Origin: Ignavibacteriota bacterium
GTDB taxonomy: Bacteria; Bacteroidota; Ignavibacteria; Kapaibacteriales; UBA2268
NCBI GenBank assembly: GCA_019637995.1
Contig: JAHBUQ010000001.1
Location: 1,229,589-1,293,588, forward strand
DNA length: 64,000 nucleotides
Reading direction: 5' to 3'
The notes under the pieces are model-generated. The model worked only from the letters and a program-made list of their open reading frames with translations. It did not search any database and was not told where the DNA came from. Shown one piece after another: positions 49,206 through 57,783 of this stretch. Numbering within the stretch: position 1 is the stretch's first letter; the number at the start of each line of letters is the position of its first letter. The translations under genes and the position numbers were made by a program.

Positions 49206-49564
49206 GAGGAGTTATTTATGAGAAGATGTTTTATACTGATTTTGCTGACATTTATGCAAATAAACCTATATTCTCAAGTACCTAACACTCTTAGTTGGCA
49301 GGGTATTCTGCAAGATAATAATGGTGCTAATCTCGATGGTCAATTCAATATCACAACGAAATTATTCGATGTTTCATCGGGTGGTACGGCTCTATGGATA
49401 GAGACGCAGAATAACGTTCAAATTAGCGATGGTCTTGCTAATCTCACACTTGGCGAAATTACACCACTAACCATAAGTTTTAATAATCAATTATGGCTTG
49501 AAGTTCAAGTTGGTGCAGGAACGCCACTCCCAAGAATAAAACTTACATCAGTTCCTTATGCACT
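49167..49564 (+). repeat. Tail-to-head repeat at the fibre 2/fibre 3 junction
   Basis: Partner of 47601-47998. The repeat spans a stop codon, ribosome-binding site and start codon, which fits unequal crossover as the way the array grew. Confidence 0.85.
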
Positions 49565-51473
49565 TTCAGCATTATCAAGCAATGAGTATGATCCTACATG
49601 GAACGGATCAAATGACACAACTGGAAATATTTACAGGAACGGCAATGTTGGAATAGGAACTGCAACACCCTCAGCACTTCTGCATACAAGCGGTACCGGC
49701 ATAGGTGCTGGAAATGTTTTGTTTGAAGGTGAATTTAAGGATACAGACCCTGGCAACCCACCAGTTTCAGGTGAAGGAACACGTATGATGTGGTATCCCG
49801 ATAAAGCGGCTTTTCGAGCAGGTTATGTAGATGGAGCTCATTGGGATAATGATAGCATTGGTGATTTTTCTGTGGCTATGGGCAATAACAGCAAAGCATT
49901 ATCAAGCCATGCTTTAGCAATCGGATATGAAAATATTTCTTCTGGATCAGCATCTACAGCTATTGGTCAAAACAATACAGCCATGAGTTTCTCCTCTATA
50001 GCTATTGGTTATGAAAATATCGCTTCTGGATTTGTATCAACAGCGATTGGTTGGAATAATAAAGCTTCCGGTTATTCTTCAACTGCAATAGGAAGCAGTT
50101 TACTTTCCTCAGGCGACTATTCTACGGCACTTGGTAGTAGTACAATAGCTTCAGGTGCTTTATCCACAGCATTGGGTGCCTCAACCAAAGCCATCGGACC
50201 GTATTCTACTGCATTTGGTATTGGCACTACAGCTTCGGGTAAAAGATCCACAGTTTTTGGCTCGAATACAACGGCAAAATCCGGATTCGAAACTGTAATA
50301 GGAAGGTGGAATACAGATTATACACCTATTGATACAAGTGATTGGAACATTAGTGATCGCTTGTTTGTTATTGGAAATGGCACTTCTTCAAATGCTCGTA
50401 GTAATGCACTGACGGTTTTGAAAAATGGTAGATTAGGACTCGGTACTGATATTCCAGATGCACTTTTGCATACCAATGGCATAGGAATCGGCGGAGGAAA
50501 TGTTTTATTTACAGGTGAATATAAATCCACAAACCAAGGCAACCCACCCGCTACAGGAGGAGGTACGCGTATGATGTGGTATCCTGATAAAGCAGCATTT
50601 AGAGTAGGCATGGTGGAATTTAATAATTGGAACAAAGATAGTATTGGTAATTATTCTATAGCATTGGGGCATAATCCCAAAGCATTAGGAACGGCATCAA
50701 TCGCATTAGGTTTTTCGTCAACGGCATCTGGCATTTATTCTAAAGCGATGGGATATATGGCAACAGCTTCTGGAGGTTATTCCACAGCGATGGGATATTT
50801 TACAAATGCTTCAGGAGCAAATTCCACGGTTTTGGGTCTTAATAATACTGCAAAATCATTTGTTGAAACAGTAGTAGGTAGCTTCAATACTGATTATTCT
50901 CATGGAGGAACAAGCGCATGGGTTTCTACTGACAGATTATTTGTTATTGGTAATGGTACTGCTTCTAACTCTCGCAGCAATGCAATGACAGTTCTTAAAA
51001 ATGGAAGGGTTGGATTGCAAACAGTGACATCACCAACTTATGCCCTTGAATTGCCAAATACTACAACTATTGGTATTGGAAGAGGGCGAGCAAATGATTG
51101 GGTTTTATACTCTGATGGAAGACTTAAAACAAATAGAACTGAAATTACTTATGGCTTGTATGAAATTATGAAGTTAGAACCGTTGAAATATTTTCACCAT
51201 AATTCTATAACTGAAAATGGAGTAATAAATATTTCAAATGAAGGTGCTAATGATATTGGATTTATCGCACAGGATTTATTCAAGATTTTACCGGAAATTG
51301 TAAGCCCTCCTGAAAATGAAGCATCAGATTTATGGTCAGTTTCATACTCAAAATTAACTCCTGTGCTTGTAAAAGCAATTCAAGAGCAACAAAGTATAAT
51401 TGATAATCAAAATCAAAGAATTGAGGAATTAGAGCGGAAATTGGAAATTCTTTTAAACAAAATCGGAAATTAA
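49218..51473 (+). CDS. Fibre protein 3: YadA-head repeats with S74 chaperone
   Basis: A 751-residue secreted protein with the same plan as fibre 1 but two blocks instead of three. N-terminal shared domain; two units of GIGTATPSALLHTSG... RMMWYPDKAAFRAG plus YadA-head repeats and FETVIGRWNTDYTP; then the S74 chaperone with S632 and K637 in YSDGRLKTN, almost the same as that of fibre 1. It ends in a coiled coil (IDNQNQRIEELERKLEILL). AGGAGG precedes the ATG. No T9SS tail, so export beyond the signal peptide is unexplained. Confidence 0.88.
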   Translation: MRRCFILILLTFMQINLYSQVPNTLSWQGILQDNNGANLDGQFNITTKLFDVSSGGTALWIETQNNVQISDGLANLTLGEITPLTISFNNQLWLEVQVGAGTPLPRIKLTSVPYALSALSSNEYDPTWNGSNDTTGNIYRNGNVGIGTATPSALLHTSGTGIGAGNVLFEGEFKDTDPGNPPVSGEGTRMMWYPDKAAFRAGYVDGAHWDNDSIGDFSVAMGNNSKALSSHALAIGYENISSGSASTAIGQNNTAMSFSSIAIGYENIASGFVSTAIGWNNKASGYSSTAIGSSLLSSGDYSTALGSSTIASGALSTALGASTKAIGPYSTAFGIGTTASGKRSTVFGSNTTAKSGFETVIGRWNTDYTPIDTSDWNISDRLFVIGNGTSSNARSNALTVLKNGRLGLGTDIPDALLHTNGIGIGGGNVLFTGEYKSTNQGNPPATGGGTRMMWYPDKAAFRVGMVEFNNWNKDSIGNYSIALGHNPKALGTASIALGFSSTASGIYSKAMGYMATASGGYSTAMGYFTNASGANSTVLGLNNTAKSFVETVVGSFNTDYSHGGTSAWVSTDRLFVIGNGTASNSRSNAMTVLKNGRVGLQTVTSPTYALELPNTTTIGIGRGRANDWVLYSDGRLKTNRTEITYGLYEIMKLEPLKYFHHNSITENGVINISNEGANDIGFIAQDLFKILPEIVSPPENEASDLWSVSYSKLTPVLVKAIQEQQSIIDNQNQRIEELERKLEILLNKIGN

Positions 51474-51482
51474 GGTGTCAAA

Positions 51483-52877
51483 ATGAAATATATAATTCAT
51501 ATTTTAGTATTCTTTTTTGTGATATTGCAGGTTCAATCACAGACTTACAGTATTAAAAAATATGTCATAGGAAGTTCAGCAACGACTGTTGAAAATGGTG
51601 ATTTCAAAGTCAGCAGTACATTAGGTCAGTATGCCATTGGTAAGCAGGAAAATCAAAACAATATATCCTATTCGGGATTTTGGTTTCCGGCTTCAGGTAC
51701 AACTTTTGCGATTCATAAGATATTTCTTGCTGAGGGATGGAATATAATTTCTTCATTTGTAGAGCCGGAAAATACTTCTATTCCGGTTGTCTGGGATGAA
51801 GTAAAAAACAATATTGTTATTGTGAAAAATAGCACTGGTGGAACATATCTTCCTGCATTTAGCATAGACAATATTATAAACTGGAATAAACTTGAGGGGT
51901 ATCAGGTTTATGCTTCTCAATCTGATACACTTGCTATAACAGGTAATCAGCTTAAACCTGAAGATAATCAAATCACTCTAACTTCAGGGTGGAAAATCAT
52001 TTCTTACCTTAGAAACAGTCCTATGAATGTAAAAGATGCACTCAAAAGTCTAACTGATGATGATGCCCTTGTGATTGCAAAAAACAATTCCGGAGGTACA
52101 TATTTACCAATGTTTGATATTAATACCATTGGAAATATGGTTCCGGGACAAGGCTATCAAATCTTTTTGAGTAAAAATTCATCACTTACTTATCCCGCAA
52201 ATTCTTTAGGAAAACGTGTATTCCCAGATGATTTCATCATTAAAAAACCGTCAATTTTAATACCCGAACATTCAAGGACAGGTAATAGCTCAGTGCTTCT
52301 TGTTTTAGCTGATTATCCTGATGAAACAGAAATTGGAGTTTATACCGATGATGAAATATTAGTCGGCTCCGGAGTATTTGCTAATAGTAAAGCAGCAATT
52401 ACAATTTGGGGTGATAATCCCCAAACGTCTCATATAGATGGAGCTAAGCAATATAATCTTTTAAAAATCAAAACCCTTAATTCAAATTCAAAAATTATAA
52501 TGGATTTGAATTTAATTGAAATATTTGACGGAATGTCGGGAGAAACTGTATCTGAACTAACTTACAAACAAGATGCATTTTATATTGCCAGGTCAATTTA
52601 TGAGACGTATGACAATGAAAGTTTAAGTCTTACAGCAAGTCCAAATCCTTTCAGGGAAGATTTGGAGATAAAATTCAATCTGCAATCAAAATCTGATGTA
52701 TCTATAAATATTTATAGTCTTGAAGGTTCTCATGTTAGCGCATTATTCAGCGGCAGTCTGAATCAGGGTAATCATATTTTCAACCTTAGTGGAGGAAATC
52801 TTGCAAGTGGTGAATACACTGCAGTTCTGAATATTGGAAGTGAAAGATTTGTGAAGAAAATAATGAGATTAAAATAG
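51483..52877 (+). CDS. T9SS cargo surface protein closing the fibre locus
   Basis: A 464-residue secreted protein with signal peptide (IIHILVFFFVILQVQSQ). The start (YVIGSSATTVENGDFKVSSTLGQYAIG, GFWFP) is a motif common at the N-terminus of FCB surface proteins. Two repeats (about 80-145 and 155-225) share GWNIISS... NSTGGTYLPAF / GWKIISY... NNSGGTYLPMF. A type A T9SS sorting domain follows (TASPNPFREDLEIKF, VSINIYSLEG, GEYTAVLN, FVKKIMRLK). It sits 9 bases after fibre 3 and is likely co-transcribed, so it may be the surface partner or anchor of the fibres. Confidence 0.82.
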   Translation: MKYIIHILVFFFVILQVQSQTYSIKKYVIGSSATTVENGDFKVSSTLGQYAIGKQENQNNISYSGFWFPASGTTFAIHKIFLAEGWNIISSFVEPENTSIPVVWDEVKNNIVIVKNSTGGTYLPAFSIDNIINWNKLEGYQVYASQSDTLAITGNQLKPEDNQITLTSGWKIISYLRNSPMNVKDALKSLTDDDALVIAKNNSGGTYLPMFDINTIGNMVPGQGYQIFLSKNSSLTYPANSLGKRVFPDDFIIKKPSILIPEHSRTGNSSVLLVLADYPDETEIGVYTDDEILVGSGVFANSKAAITIWGDNPQTSHIDGAKQYNLLKIKTLNSNSKIIMDLNLIEIFDGMSGETVSELTYKQDAFYIARSIYETYDNESLSLTASPNPFREDLEIKFNLQSKSDVSINIYSLEGSHVSALFSGSLNQGNHIFNLSGGNLASGEYTAVLNIGSERFVKKIMRLK

Positions 52878-53212
52878 CCATTTTTAGTATAATAAAACTA
52901 ATTCGAACCCCTCTGAATTGTTAGATTTTGAGGGGTTAAATTTATTATTTCTTTTATAACTCAATCTCTCAATCATTTCTGTTGAAATGTTCAAAATAAG
53001 TCAGTTTACATCATGATATAATGAGAAAATTCGTAAAGATTAAATTATGCACAGATATTAGTCTATTATAAGAATTTTGCAAAATAATTTACAAAATTTG
53101 ATTATTTTTGAGAAAAATCACTTGTTTTTGAGACGATTATGATTTTGATGTGTTATTCTTAGTATGTAGAATTACAAATTTGAAAAACTTTTTCTGAAAA
53201 TGGAAAAATAAT
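52878..53212. other. Intergenic region with terminator and leader copy A
   Basis: About 335 bases without a gene. The left part holds the terminator at 52906-52945. The right part (from 53113) is the upstream half of a leader found twice more in the window. Confidence 0.75.
52906..52945 (+). terminator. Intrinsic terminator of the fibre operon
   Basis: An 8-bp stem AACCCCTC (52906-52913) and GAGGGGTT (52930-52937) followed by a T-rich tail, 29 bases after the stop of the T9SS cargo gene. Confidence 0.85.
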
Positions 53213-53258
53213 ATGAAACACAAAATGTTTTTAATCGTGGCGGTTTTGGTGCTGCTAT
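53113..53258 (+). repeat. Leader repeat copy A (upstream region plus signal-peptide start)
   Basis: Shared pieces with copy C (57639-57783): AAAAATCACTT, TTTTTGAGACGATT, TTTTGATGTGTTATT, and from the start codon AAAATGTTTTTAATCGTGG to GGTGCTGCTAT. Copy B (55822-55893) shares only the start-proximal part. The repeat covers the promoter region and signal peptide, not the mature protein. Confidence 0.82.
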
Positions 53259-54520
53259 TTGTTCAATCTGCTTTTGCTCAGACTGAGGAACTGCCCGACA
53301 CTGTCTGGACTAAGTTCACTTATCCAAATGCTGTAAATGCAGTAAAATTCACTCCTGACGGCAGGTATCTGGTCTCGGGTGGCAGCGATAGTATCCCACG
53401 GCTTTGGGATGCAGAGACGGGGCAGCTAATTAGAGAGTTTCCCAAGCAAAAATCTGAAATTTTGGATATTGAGGTTTCATCCACATTTATAGCGGTTGCC
53501 TGCCCGGGTATTGGCGGCTTAAATATTTATGATTTAAAAGATTTCAGTTTGATCAAAACTCTGGATGGTGGGTTGGTTATAGCACTTTCATCAAATGCTA
53601 ATTATTTAGTTACAAGCAGAGGAGAATCAGGAGCCGGACTTACTGTAATTGATACTCAAAGTTGGGAAATAATTCATCAATTCGGCTTTACAAAAAGCAG
53701 TTATGATTTATGTATTTCACCTGATAACAAGTATTTAGCAAGGTCGGAAAATTATGCAGATGTATCAACTGAAAATAAAGAGGGCAGTATAGAAATTTAC
53801 AGCTTCCCTGATTTAAAACGATTGAAAATTCTTGAAAAGAAAGAATATCTTGCCTGCATGTCTTTATCTTTTTCCCCAGACGGAATGTACCTGGCCGGTG
53901 CTTTTGATTCATCTCCAAACAAAATCTGGAATACATCCGACTGGAGTGTAAATAAAGAATTTGGAAATGCTTCATATTCAAAATCAATTACTTTCTCGCC
54001 CGAAAGTAAGTATATTTTAGTTGGTACAGGTGGCTCTTTAAATTGGAATCTTAGTATTTGGGATATTGACAAGGGAAGTGAAACCAATTCAATTAAATTA
54101 GATTGGCTCGCAAAAAAATATTTAGATTTAGACGAAGGAGATACTCCGCTTTCAATCTCTGTTGATAAAAATGCTAAAAGAATTGGTATTGGAGGAGTTG
54201 CCGGAGTATATATGCTAAATGCCAAATGGAATCCGACTTCAGTACAGGAAAATCCGGTGCAAATAATTGAACCGCTTGTTTTTCCAAACCCGACAAACAG
54301 CACTGCAAATATCAGATTTGACCTGCTAAATTCAGCAACAATTAATATTCAGATTTATGATATTAATTCCCGTTTAATAGCTCATATATTTGATGGGTTT
54401 CTTGATGCCGGAAACCACAATTTTGAGTGGAACACAGCTCAAGCACCATCCGGCTCCTACTTTGCACGAATAACTGCAAACGGTACAGTTTCAACAATTC
54501 AAATAATCGTAAATAAGTGA
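53213..54520 (+). CDS. T9SS WD40-like beta-propeller surface protein
   Basis: A 435-residue secreted protein. Signal peptide MFLIVAVLVLLFVQSAFAQ (leader shared with two other sites). Residues about 40-340 are WD40/YVTN-like blades (VNAVKFTPDGRYLVSGGSD, LWDAETGQLI, SLSFSPDGMYLAGAFD, TFSPESKYILVGTGG). A T9SS type A tail follows (VFPNPTNSTANIRFDLL, IQIYDINSRL, GSYFARI, IQIIVNK). It ends with TGA. The ligand is unknown. It is a paralogue in layout, and partly in leader, of the gene at 55860. Confidence 0.86.
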   Translation: MKHKMFLIVAVLVLLFVQSAFAQTEELPDTVWTKFTYPNAVNAVKFTPDGRYLVSGGSDSIPRLWDAETGQLIREFPKQKSEILDIEVSSTFIAVACPGIGGLNIYDLKDFSLIKTLDGGLVIALSSNANYLVTSRGESGAGLTVIDTQSWEIIHQFGFTKSSYDLCISPDNKYLARSENYADVSTENKEGSIEIYSFPDLKRLKILEKKEYLACMSLSFSPDGMYLAGAFDSSPNKIWNTSDWSVNKEFGNASYSKSITFSPESKYILVGTGGSLNWNLSIWDIDKGSETNSIKLDWLAKKYLDLDEGDTPLSISVDKNAKRIGIGGVAGVYMLNAKWNPTSVQENPVQIIEPLVFPNPTNSTANIRFDLLNSATINIQIYDINSRLIAHIFDGFLDAGNHNFEWNTAQAPSGSYFARITANGTVSTIQIIVNK

Positions 54521-54602
54521 GGTGGTCTGGCAATAACAGAAGGCAATAGTTTAATACAAATCAATAACTATCCCTCTAATTGTGATTAATGTTGCAAGTT
54601 AC

Positions 54603-54851
54603 TTAAGAATTTACCAAATAGTATGCTCTGAGAATATTATTTACAGCTTCATTTGAGTCTGAACCTAATTGTAAAAGCCATTGAGCAAGGTCTTCATCAA
54701 TTTTAAATGTATAATCAACTTTATTTGTAAAAGACTTTATTTCTGCATCAGCCCAAAAAGCAGCGTCTGTTTCGGGTATGTCAGAGTAATCAATTAATGT
54801 ATCATCATTCCTATTTACTCTGTTCCAATCAGTTTTGGATGGCTTTTTCAT
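54603..54851 (-). CDS. BrnA-like antitoxin
   Basis: An 82-residue protein typical of BrnA antitoxins: MKKPSKTDWNRVNRNDDTLIDYSD, then IPETDAAFWADAEIK, then a ribbon-helix-helix-like C-terminal part (VDYTFKIDEDLAQWLLQLG). BrnA neutralises BrnT and represses the operon. Start chosen at 54851, with AAGGAAA upstream; it overlaps the 3' end of the toxin gene by 23 bases, the usual toxin-first order of brnTA. Confidence 0.85.
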   Translation of the reverse strand: MKKPSKTDWNRVNRNDDTLIDYSDIPETDAAFWADAEIKSFTNKVDYTFKIDEDLAQWLLQLGSDSNEAVNNILRAYYLVNS

Positions 54852-55107
54852 TATAAATTTTCCTTTCATTTTTATTTGCAATACGAGCTGAAATAATTCT
54901 TATTCTATTGTTTCTTAAAGTCCAAACAACTACAATTGTTTTAGTAAATATTTTTCCAATGCCTATAAATCGAACTTCATTATAATCAATTCTATTATCC
55001 TTTTTTGTCAAAACAGCTGAGTTAAAAGCTAATACTGCATCGTTAAAGTCAATACCATGCTTTGCAATATTGATAATATTCTTATCTTCATCCCATTCAA
55101 AATTCAT
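54829..55107 (-). CDS. BrnT-like ribonuclease toxin
   Basis: A 92-residue protein with the BrnT pattern: FEWDEDKNIINIAKHGIDF (F-x-W-D-x-x-K-N-x-x-K-H-G-I-x-F), a central YNEVRFIGIGKIF and the C-terminal RIRIISARIANKNERKIY. BrnT is an RNase of the RelE superfold that cuts mRNA and stops growth until BrnA binds it. It is the first gene of the leftward module, starting opposite the second toxin-antitoxin module. Confidence 0.9.
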   Translation of the reverse strand: MNFEWDEDKNIINIAKHGIDFNDAVLAFNSAVLTKKDNRIDYNEVRFIGIGKIFTKTIVVVWTLRNNRIRIISARIANKNERKIYNEKAIQN

Positions 55108-55151
55108 AGAATCATCATATTATAAAATTTAATAAACGTAATTATTCATAA

Positions 55152-55170
55152 CAAATTTTTGAAAAATTTG
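55152..55170. promoter_or_regulatory. Candidate operator between the two toxin-antitoxin modules
   Basis: A perfect 19-base odd palindrome, CAAATTTTT-G-AAAAATTTG, in the 146-base gap between divergent modules. This is where autorepression sites of such modules usually lie. Confidence 0.45.
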
Positions 55171-55253
55171 GAGGTGAAATTTTTGGGTAACGGAATTATG
55201 AATGAAATATATAAATACTATTAACGTTTTTACAAAATAAAGGAGATGAAATA

Positions 55254-55457
55254 ATGATTAATACTATAAATGCAATATATAAAAATGGGCGAATAATTTT
55301 CGACTCAGACATAGCAATACCTGATGAAACCAAGGTATTTGTCAGTTATTTGGAAAATGGAAATGACGATTTTTATTTAAACAGTTCCGAATATTCTCTG
55401 GACAAAATCTGGGCAAACGAAGAAGACGATATTTATGAAGAATTACTCAAAAAATGA
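55254..55457 (+). CDS. Antitoxin of a MazF-like module
   Basis: A 67-residue small acidic protein (INAIYKNGRIIFDSDIAIPDETKVFVSYLE, then an acidic helix EEDDIYEELLKK) that resembles the short DUF104/AbrB-type antitoxins paired with MazF/PemK toxins. AAAGGAG lies before the ATG. It overlaps the toxin start by 23 bases. I do not recognise it as a named gene; the call depends on the partner. Confidence 0.72.
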   Translation: MINTINAIYKNGRIIFDSDIAIPDETKVFVSYLENGNDDFYLNSSEYSLDKIWANEEDDIYEELLKK

Positions 55458-55764
55458 AATTGTATTAATTAAATATCCATTTACTGACTTAAGTAATTTT
55501 AAAGTCAGACCTGCAGTAGTGGCAAATAACGACTTTCCATCTTACGACTTGATTATAATACCTTTAACAAGTAAAATTACTAATCTGCATCCCGGTGAAT
55601 TTTTAATAAATGATTATACAAAGTCCGGTCTGAATGTACAAACGGCAGTAAAACGCGGGTTTTATACAATTGATAAACGGCTTGTAGTGCAATCAATAGG
55701 GTTTCTTGGAGATTCAGACTCCACAAAACTAACTCAGTCCATCTGCTACTGGTTAGGTCTTTAA
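55435..55764 (+). CDS. MazF/PemK-like endoribonuclease toxin
   Basis: A 109-residue protein of the PemK/MazF superfamily: N-terminal EIVLIKYPFTDLSNFKVRPAVV, middle YDLIIIPLTSKI, then AVKRGFYTIDKRLVVQSIGFL and the C-terminal helix. The family cuts RNA at specific short sites. It overlaps its antitoxin, which is the usual antitoxin-first order, and is divergent from the BrnTA module. Confidence 0.86.
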   Translation: MKNYSKNEIVLIKYPFTDLSNFKVRPAVVANNDFPSYDLIIIPLTSKITNLHPGEFLINDYTKSGLNVQTAVKRGFYTIDKRLVVQSIGFLGDSDSTKLTQSICYWLGL

Positions 55765-55821
55765 CTGTTTTTTGCCGTATTTGGATAAATTAATTATTGT
55801 ATAATTGTTTATGACTAAAAT

Positions 55822-55893
55822 CTTTTTCTGAAAATGGAAAAAAAATATGTTACATAAAAATGTTTTTATTCGTGGCGGCTTTGGTGCTGCTAT
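55822..55893 (+). repeat. Leader repeat copy B
   Basis: CTTTTTCTGAAAATGGAAAA and the signal-peptide start match copy A (53188-53258), with one extra A inside the start region that shifts the upstream ATG out of frame. Confidence 0.8.
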
Positions 55894-57197
55894 TGTCTTA
55901 CTCAATTCCGGTACGTGCCGGAGAGATTACGGTAAACTGGAGGACAATTATTGATTCTACACAAATAAACGACCTTAAGTTTATGCCGGGTGAAGAACAA
56001 TTTATTGTAGGCACTGGTTTTGATGTTCAGGTTCGCTCTTGTGAAGATGGTGGTAAAGTTACCGTGTATCCTTTCGGAGCTTGGAGAATTGAGTTCACTC
56101 CTGATAGTAACAGAATTGTTTCAATTTTACCTATAAACGGCTATAAAACATTGCAATTACGCAATGTGAATGATATGAGTTTAATAAGCGAATATGTTAT
56201 TCCTGAAGATGAAGAAGGTTACGGAGTTTCTTTTTCTGAAATGAAAGTTGACCCTGTCAGACCCTACATTTATACTATACTAAAAGGGGATAAGGATGTT
56301 ATTGGAACTTGGGTTCGTTACAGGAAAATACTGATATTTGACAGGGAAACCTTGCAGCCAGTTGGAGAACTGACAACAGCAGAGGACGAAAAACTGTTGC
56401 TTGTAAATCTTGCGGTTTCCAAAGACGGCAAGTACTTGGCAGTAATGAATGAAGGAAGAGTATCTAAACTTATGGTTTGGTCGCTTGATTCTCGGCAGAA
56501 GATTGTTGACAAATATATTTCCGACCCATCAAGTAAAGAATGGAGCGATCCGGCAGATGTAAAATTCTCTGAACTGAATACTGATAAAATCTTCTTTACA
56601 GGACAATTTGAACAAGAAAATAACAATGGACTTTATGGTTTATGTATTTTCAGCATAAGTGAATATCGAATCATTGATTCTACTTTTGCTTTTATTTTAG
56701 GTGGAAAAGCGATTGGCGCAAGTTTATTTTCATTTTTTGAAAATGAATCAAAAATGATTGTATCAGCACCTGTCTATTTATATATTCTTGATTTAGTTGG
56801 TAAAAAGCAGGAATATAAAAAGTTTTATTTAGATGGTGAATTGGTTTTTGCAGGTAATGCAATTTACAATTCAAATAATAAATATTTTATTGGCAGTTCA
56901 AGAGGAACAATTAATAAATTCTCCTATTTCCCTAATACGAGTGTTCCCGAAAAAAAAATAAAAGAAACAATTTACCCGAATCCGACAACCAGCATTGTAT
57001 ACATTCCGATAACTTGCATCAATACAAGCAGATACGAGATTTTCGGGCAAAACGGTAATCTACTGTTTAAATCTAATGTAAATGATGCGAGAGAAATACT
57101 AACAATAAATTTCGAAACATACCCTTCTGGTGTATATTCTGTAAAAGTTTATTGTGGAAAAAGTGTTTTGAGTTATCAGGTAGTGAGAGGAGAGTGA
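55860..57197 (+). CDS. T9SS beta-propeller-like surface protein
   Basis: A 445-residue secreted protein with signal peptide MFLFVAALVLLLSYSIPVRA. The middle shows weak propeller strands (NDLKFMPGEEQFIVGTG, AVSKDGKYLAVMNEGR, IDRETLQP-type). A T9SS tail follows (IYPNPTTSIVYIPITC, YEIFGQNGNLLF, GVYSVKVY, VLSYQVVRGE). The start at 55860 corresponds to the second methionine of the paralogue at 53213; the first ATG (55847) is out of frame here because of a one-base insertion. Layout paralogue of 53213, but the mature sequences have diverged strongly. Confidence 0.83.
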   Translation: MFLFVAALVLLLSYSIPVRAGEITVNWRTIIDSTQINDLKFMPGEEQFIVGTGFDVQVRSCEDGGKVTVYPFGAWRIEFTPDSNRIVSILPINGYKTLQLRNVNDMSLISEYVIPEDEEGYGVSFSEMKVDPVRPYIYTILKGDKDVIGTWVRYRKILIFDRETLQPVGELTTAEDEKLLLVNLAVSKDGKYLAVMNEGRVSKLMVWSLDSRQKIVDKYISDPSSKEWSDPADVKFSELNTDKIFFTGQFEQENNNGLYGLCIFSISEYRIIDSTFAFILGGKAIGASLFSFFENESKMIVSAPVYLYILDLVGKKQEYKKFYLDGELVFAGNAIYNSNNKYFIGSSRGTINKFSYFPNTSVPEKKIKETIYPNPTTSIVYIPITCINTSRYEIFGQNGNLLFKSNVNDAREILTINFETYPSGVYSVKVYCGKSVLSYQVVRGE

Positions 57198-57204
57198 AAA
57201 TAAT

Positions 57205-57522
57205 TTAAATAATCCTTATACCTTTGCTGATAATCTCATCTTTTGCAAACTGGCTGAATTCAAATTCGGATACTCTGTAAGGCATAGGAGAAATATCCCA
57301 CGATACAAGAGATTTATACTCACGCAGGGTTCTTTTATCCTCCCATAAATCTCCGGTGAAATCATCCGACACAAGAGCTAAGTCTATATCCGAATAAAGA
57401 TTATTGCTTCTATTTGCGAATGAACCATATAGATACGCTTTTTGGATATTGATTTTATTCTTAGCAAGCAAATCAAGGAAATCTTTAATCAAATCTAATG
57501 TTTTATCTCTGACTTTATCCAT
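57205..57522 (-). CDS. MNT-type nucleotidyltransferase-domain protein (orphan)
   Basis: A 105-residue minimal nucleotidyltransferase: AYLYGSFANRSNNLYSDIDLALV (split: GSFAN, then SDIDLALV) with the G-S-x10-D-x-D metal site. In HEPN-MNT toxin-antitoxin pairs such a protein AMPylates the HEPN toxin. No HEPN partner is visible: the 345 bases upstream contain only a leader remnant, so it may be a relic or act on a distant partner. Confidence 0.8.
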   Translation of the reverse strand: MDKVRDKTLDLIKDFLDLLAKNKINIQKAYLYGSFANRSNNLYSDIDLALVSDDFTGDLWEDKRTLREYKSLVSWDISPMPYRVSEFEFSQFAKDEIISKGIRII

Positions 57523-57638
57523 TTGTATAATTCCTTAATTCTGGTCATCTTATTCAATTTATGTTCGAAAAACACTTATATTTGACATTTTTATACGTCA
57601 ATTATTTTATTTTCATTGATTTTTATCAAAATGTAAGA

Positions 57639-57783
57639 AAAAATCACTTATTTTTGAGACGATTTCCTTTTGATGTGTTATTATTATTGAAAAGTATATT
57701 ATTTTTGAAAAAGTATTTTTGAAATAGGTAAAAAATCATGAGACGCAAAATGTTTTTAATCGTGGCGGCTTTGGTGCTGCTAT
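57639..57783 (+). repeat. Leader repeat copy C
   Basis: Matches the upstream and start region of the T9SS gene at 53213 (copy A). Confidence 0.82.

Noticed and set aside
54521..54602. Terminator between the convergent T9SS and brnA genes
   Set aside because: No stem longer than a few base pairs with a T tract is visible.
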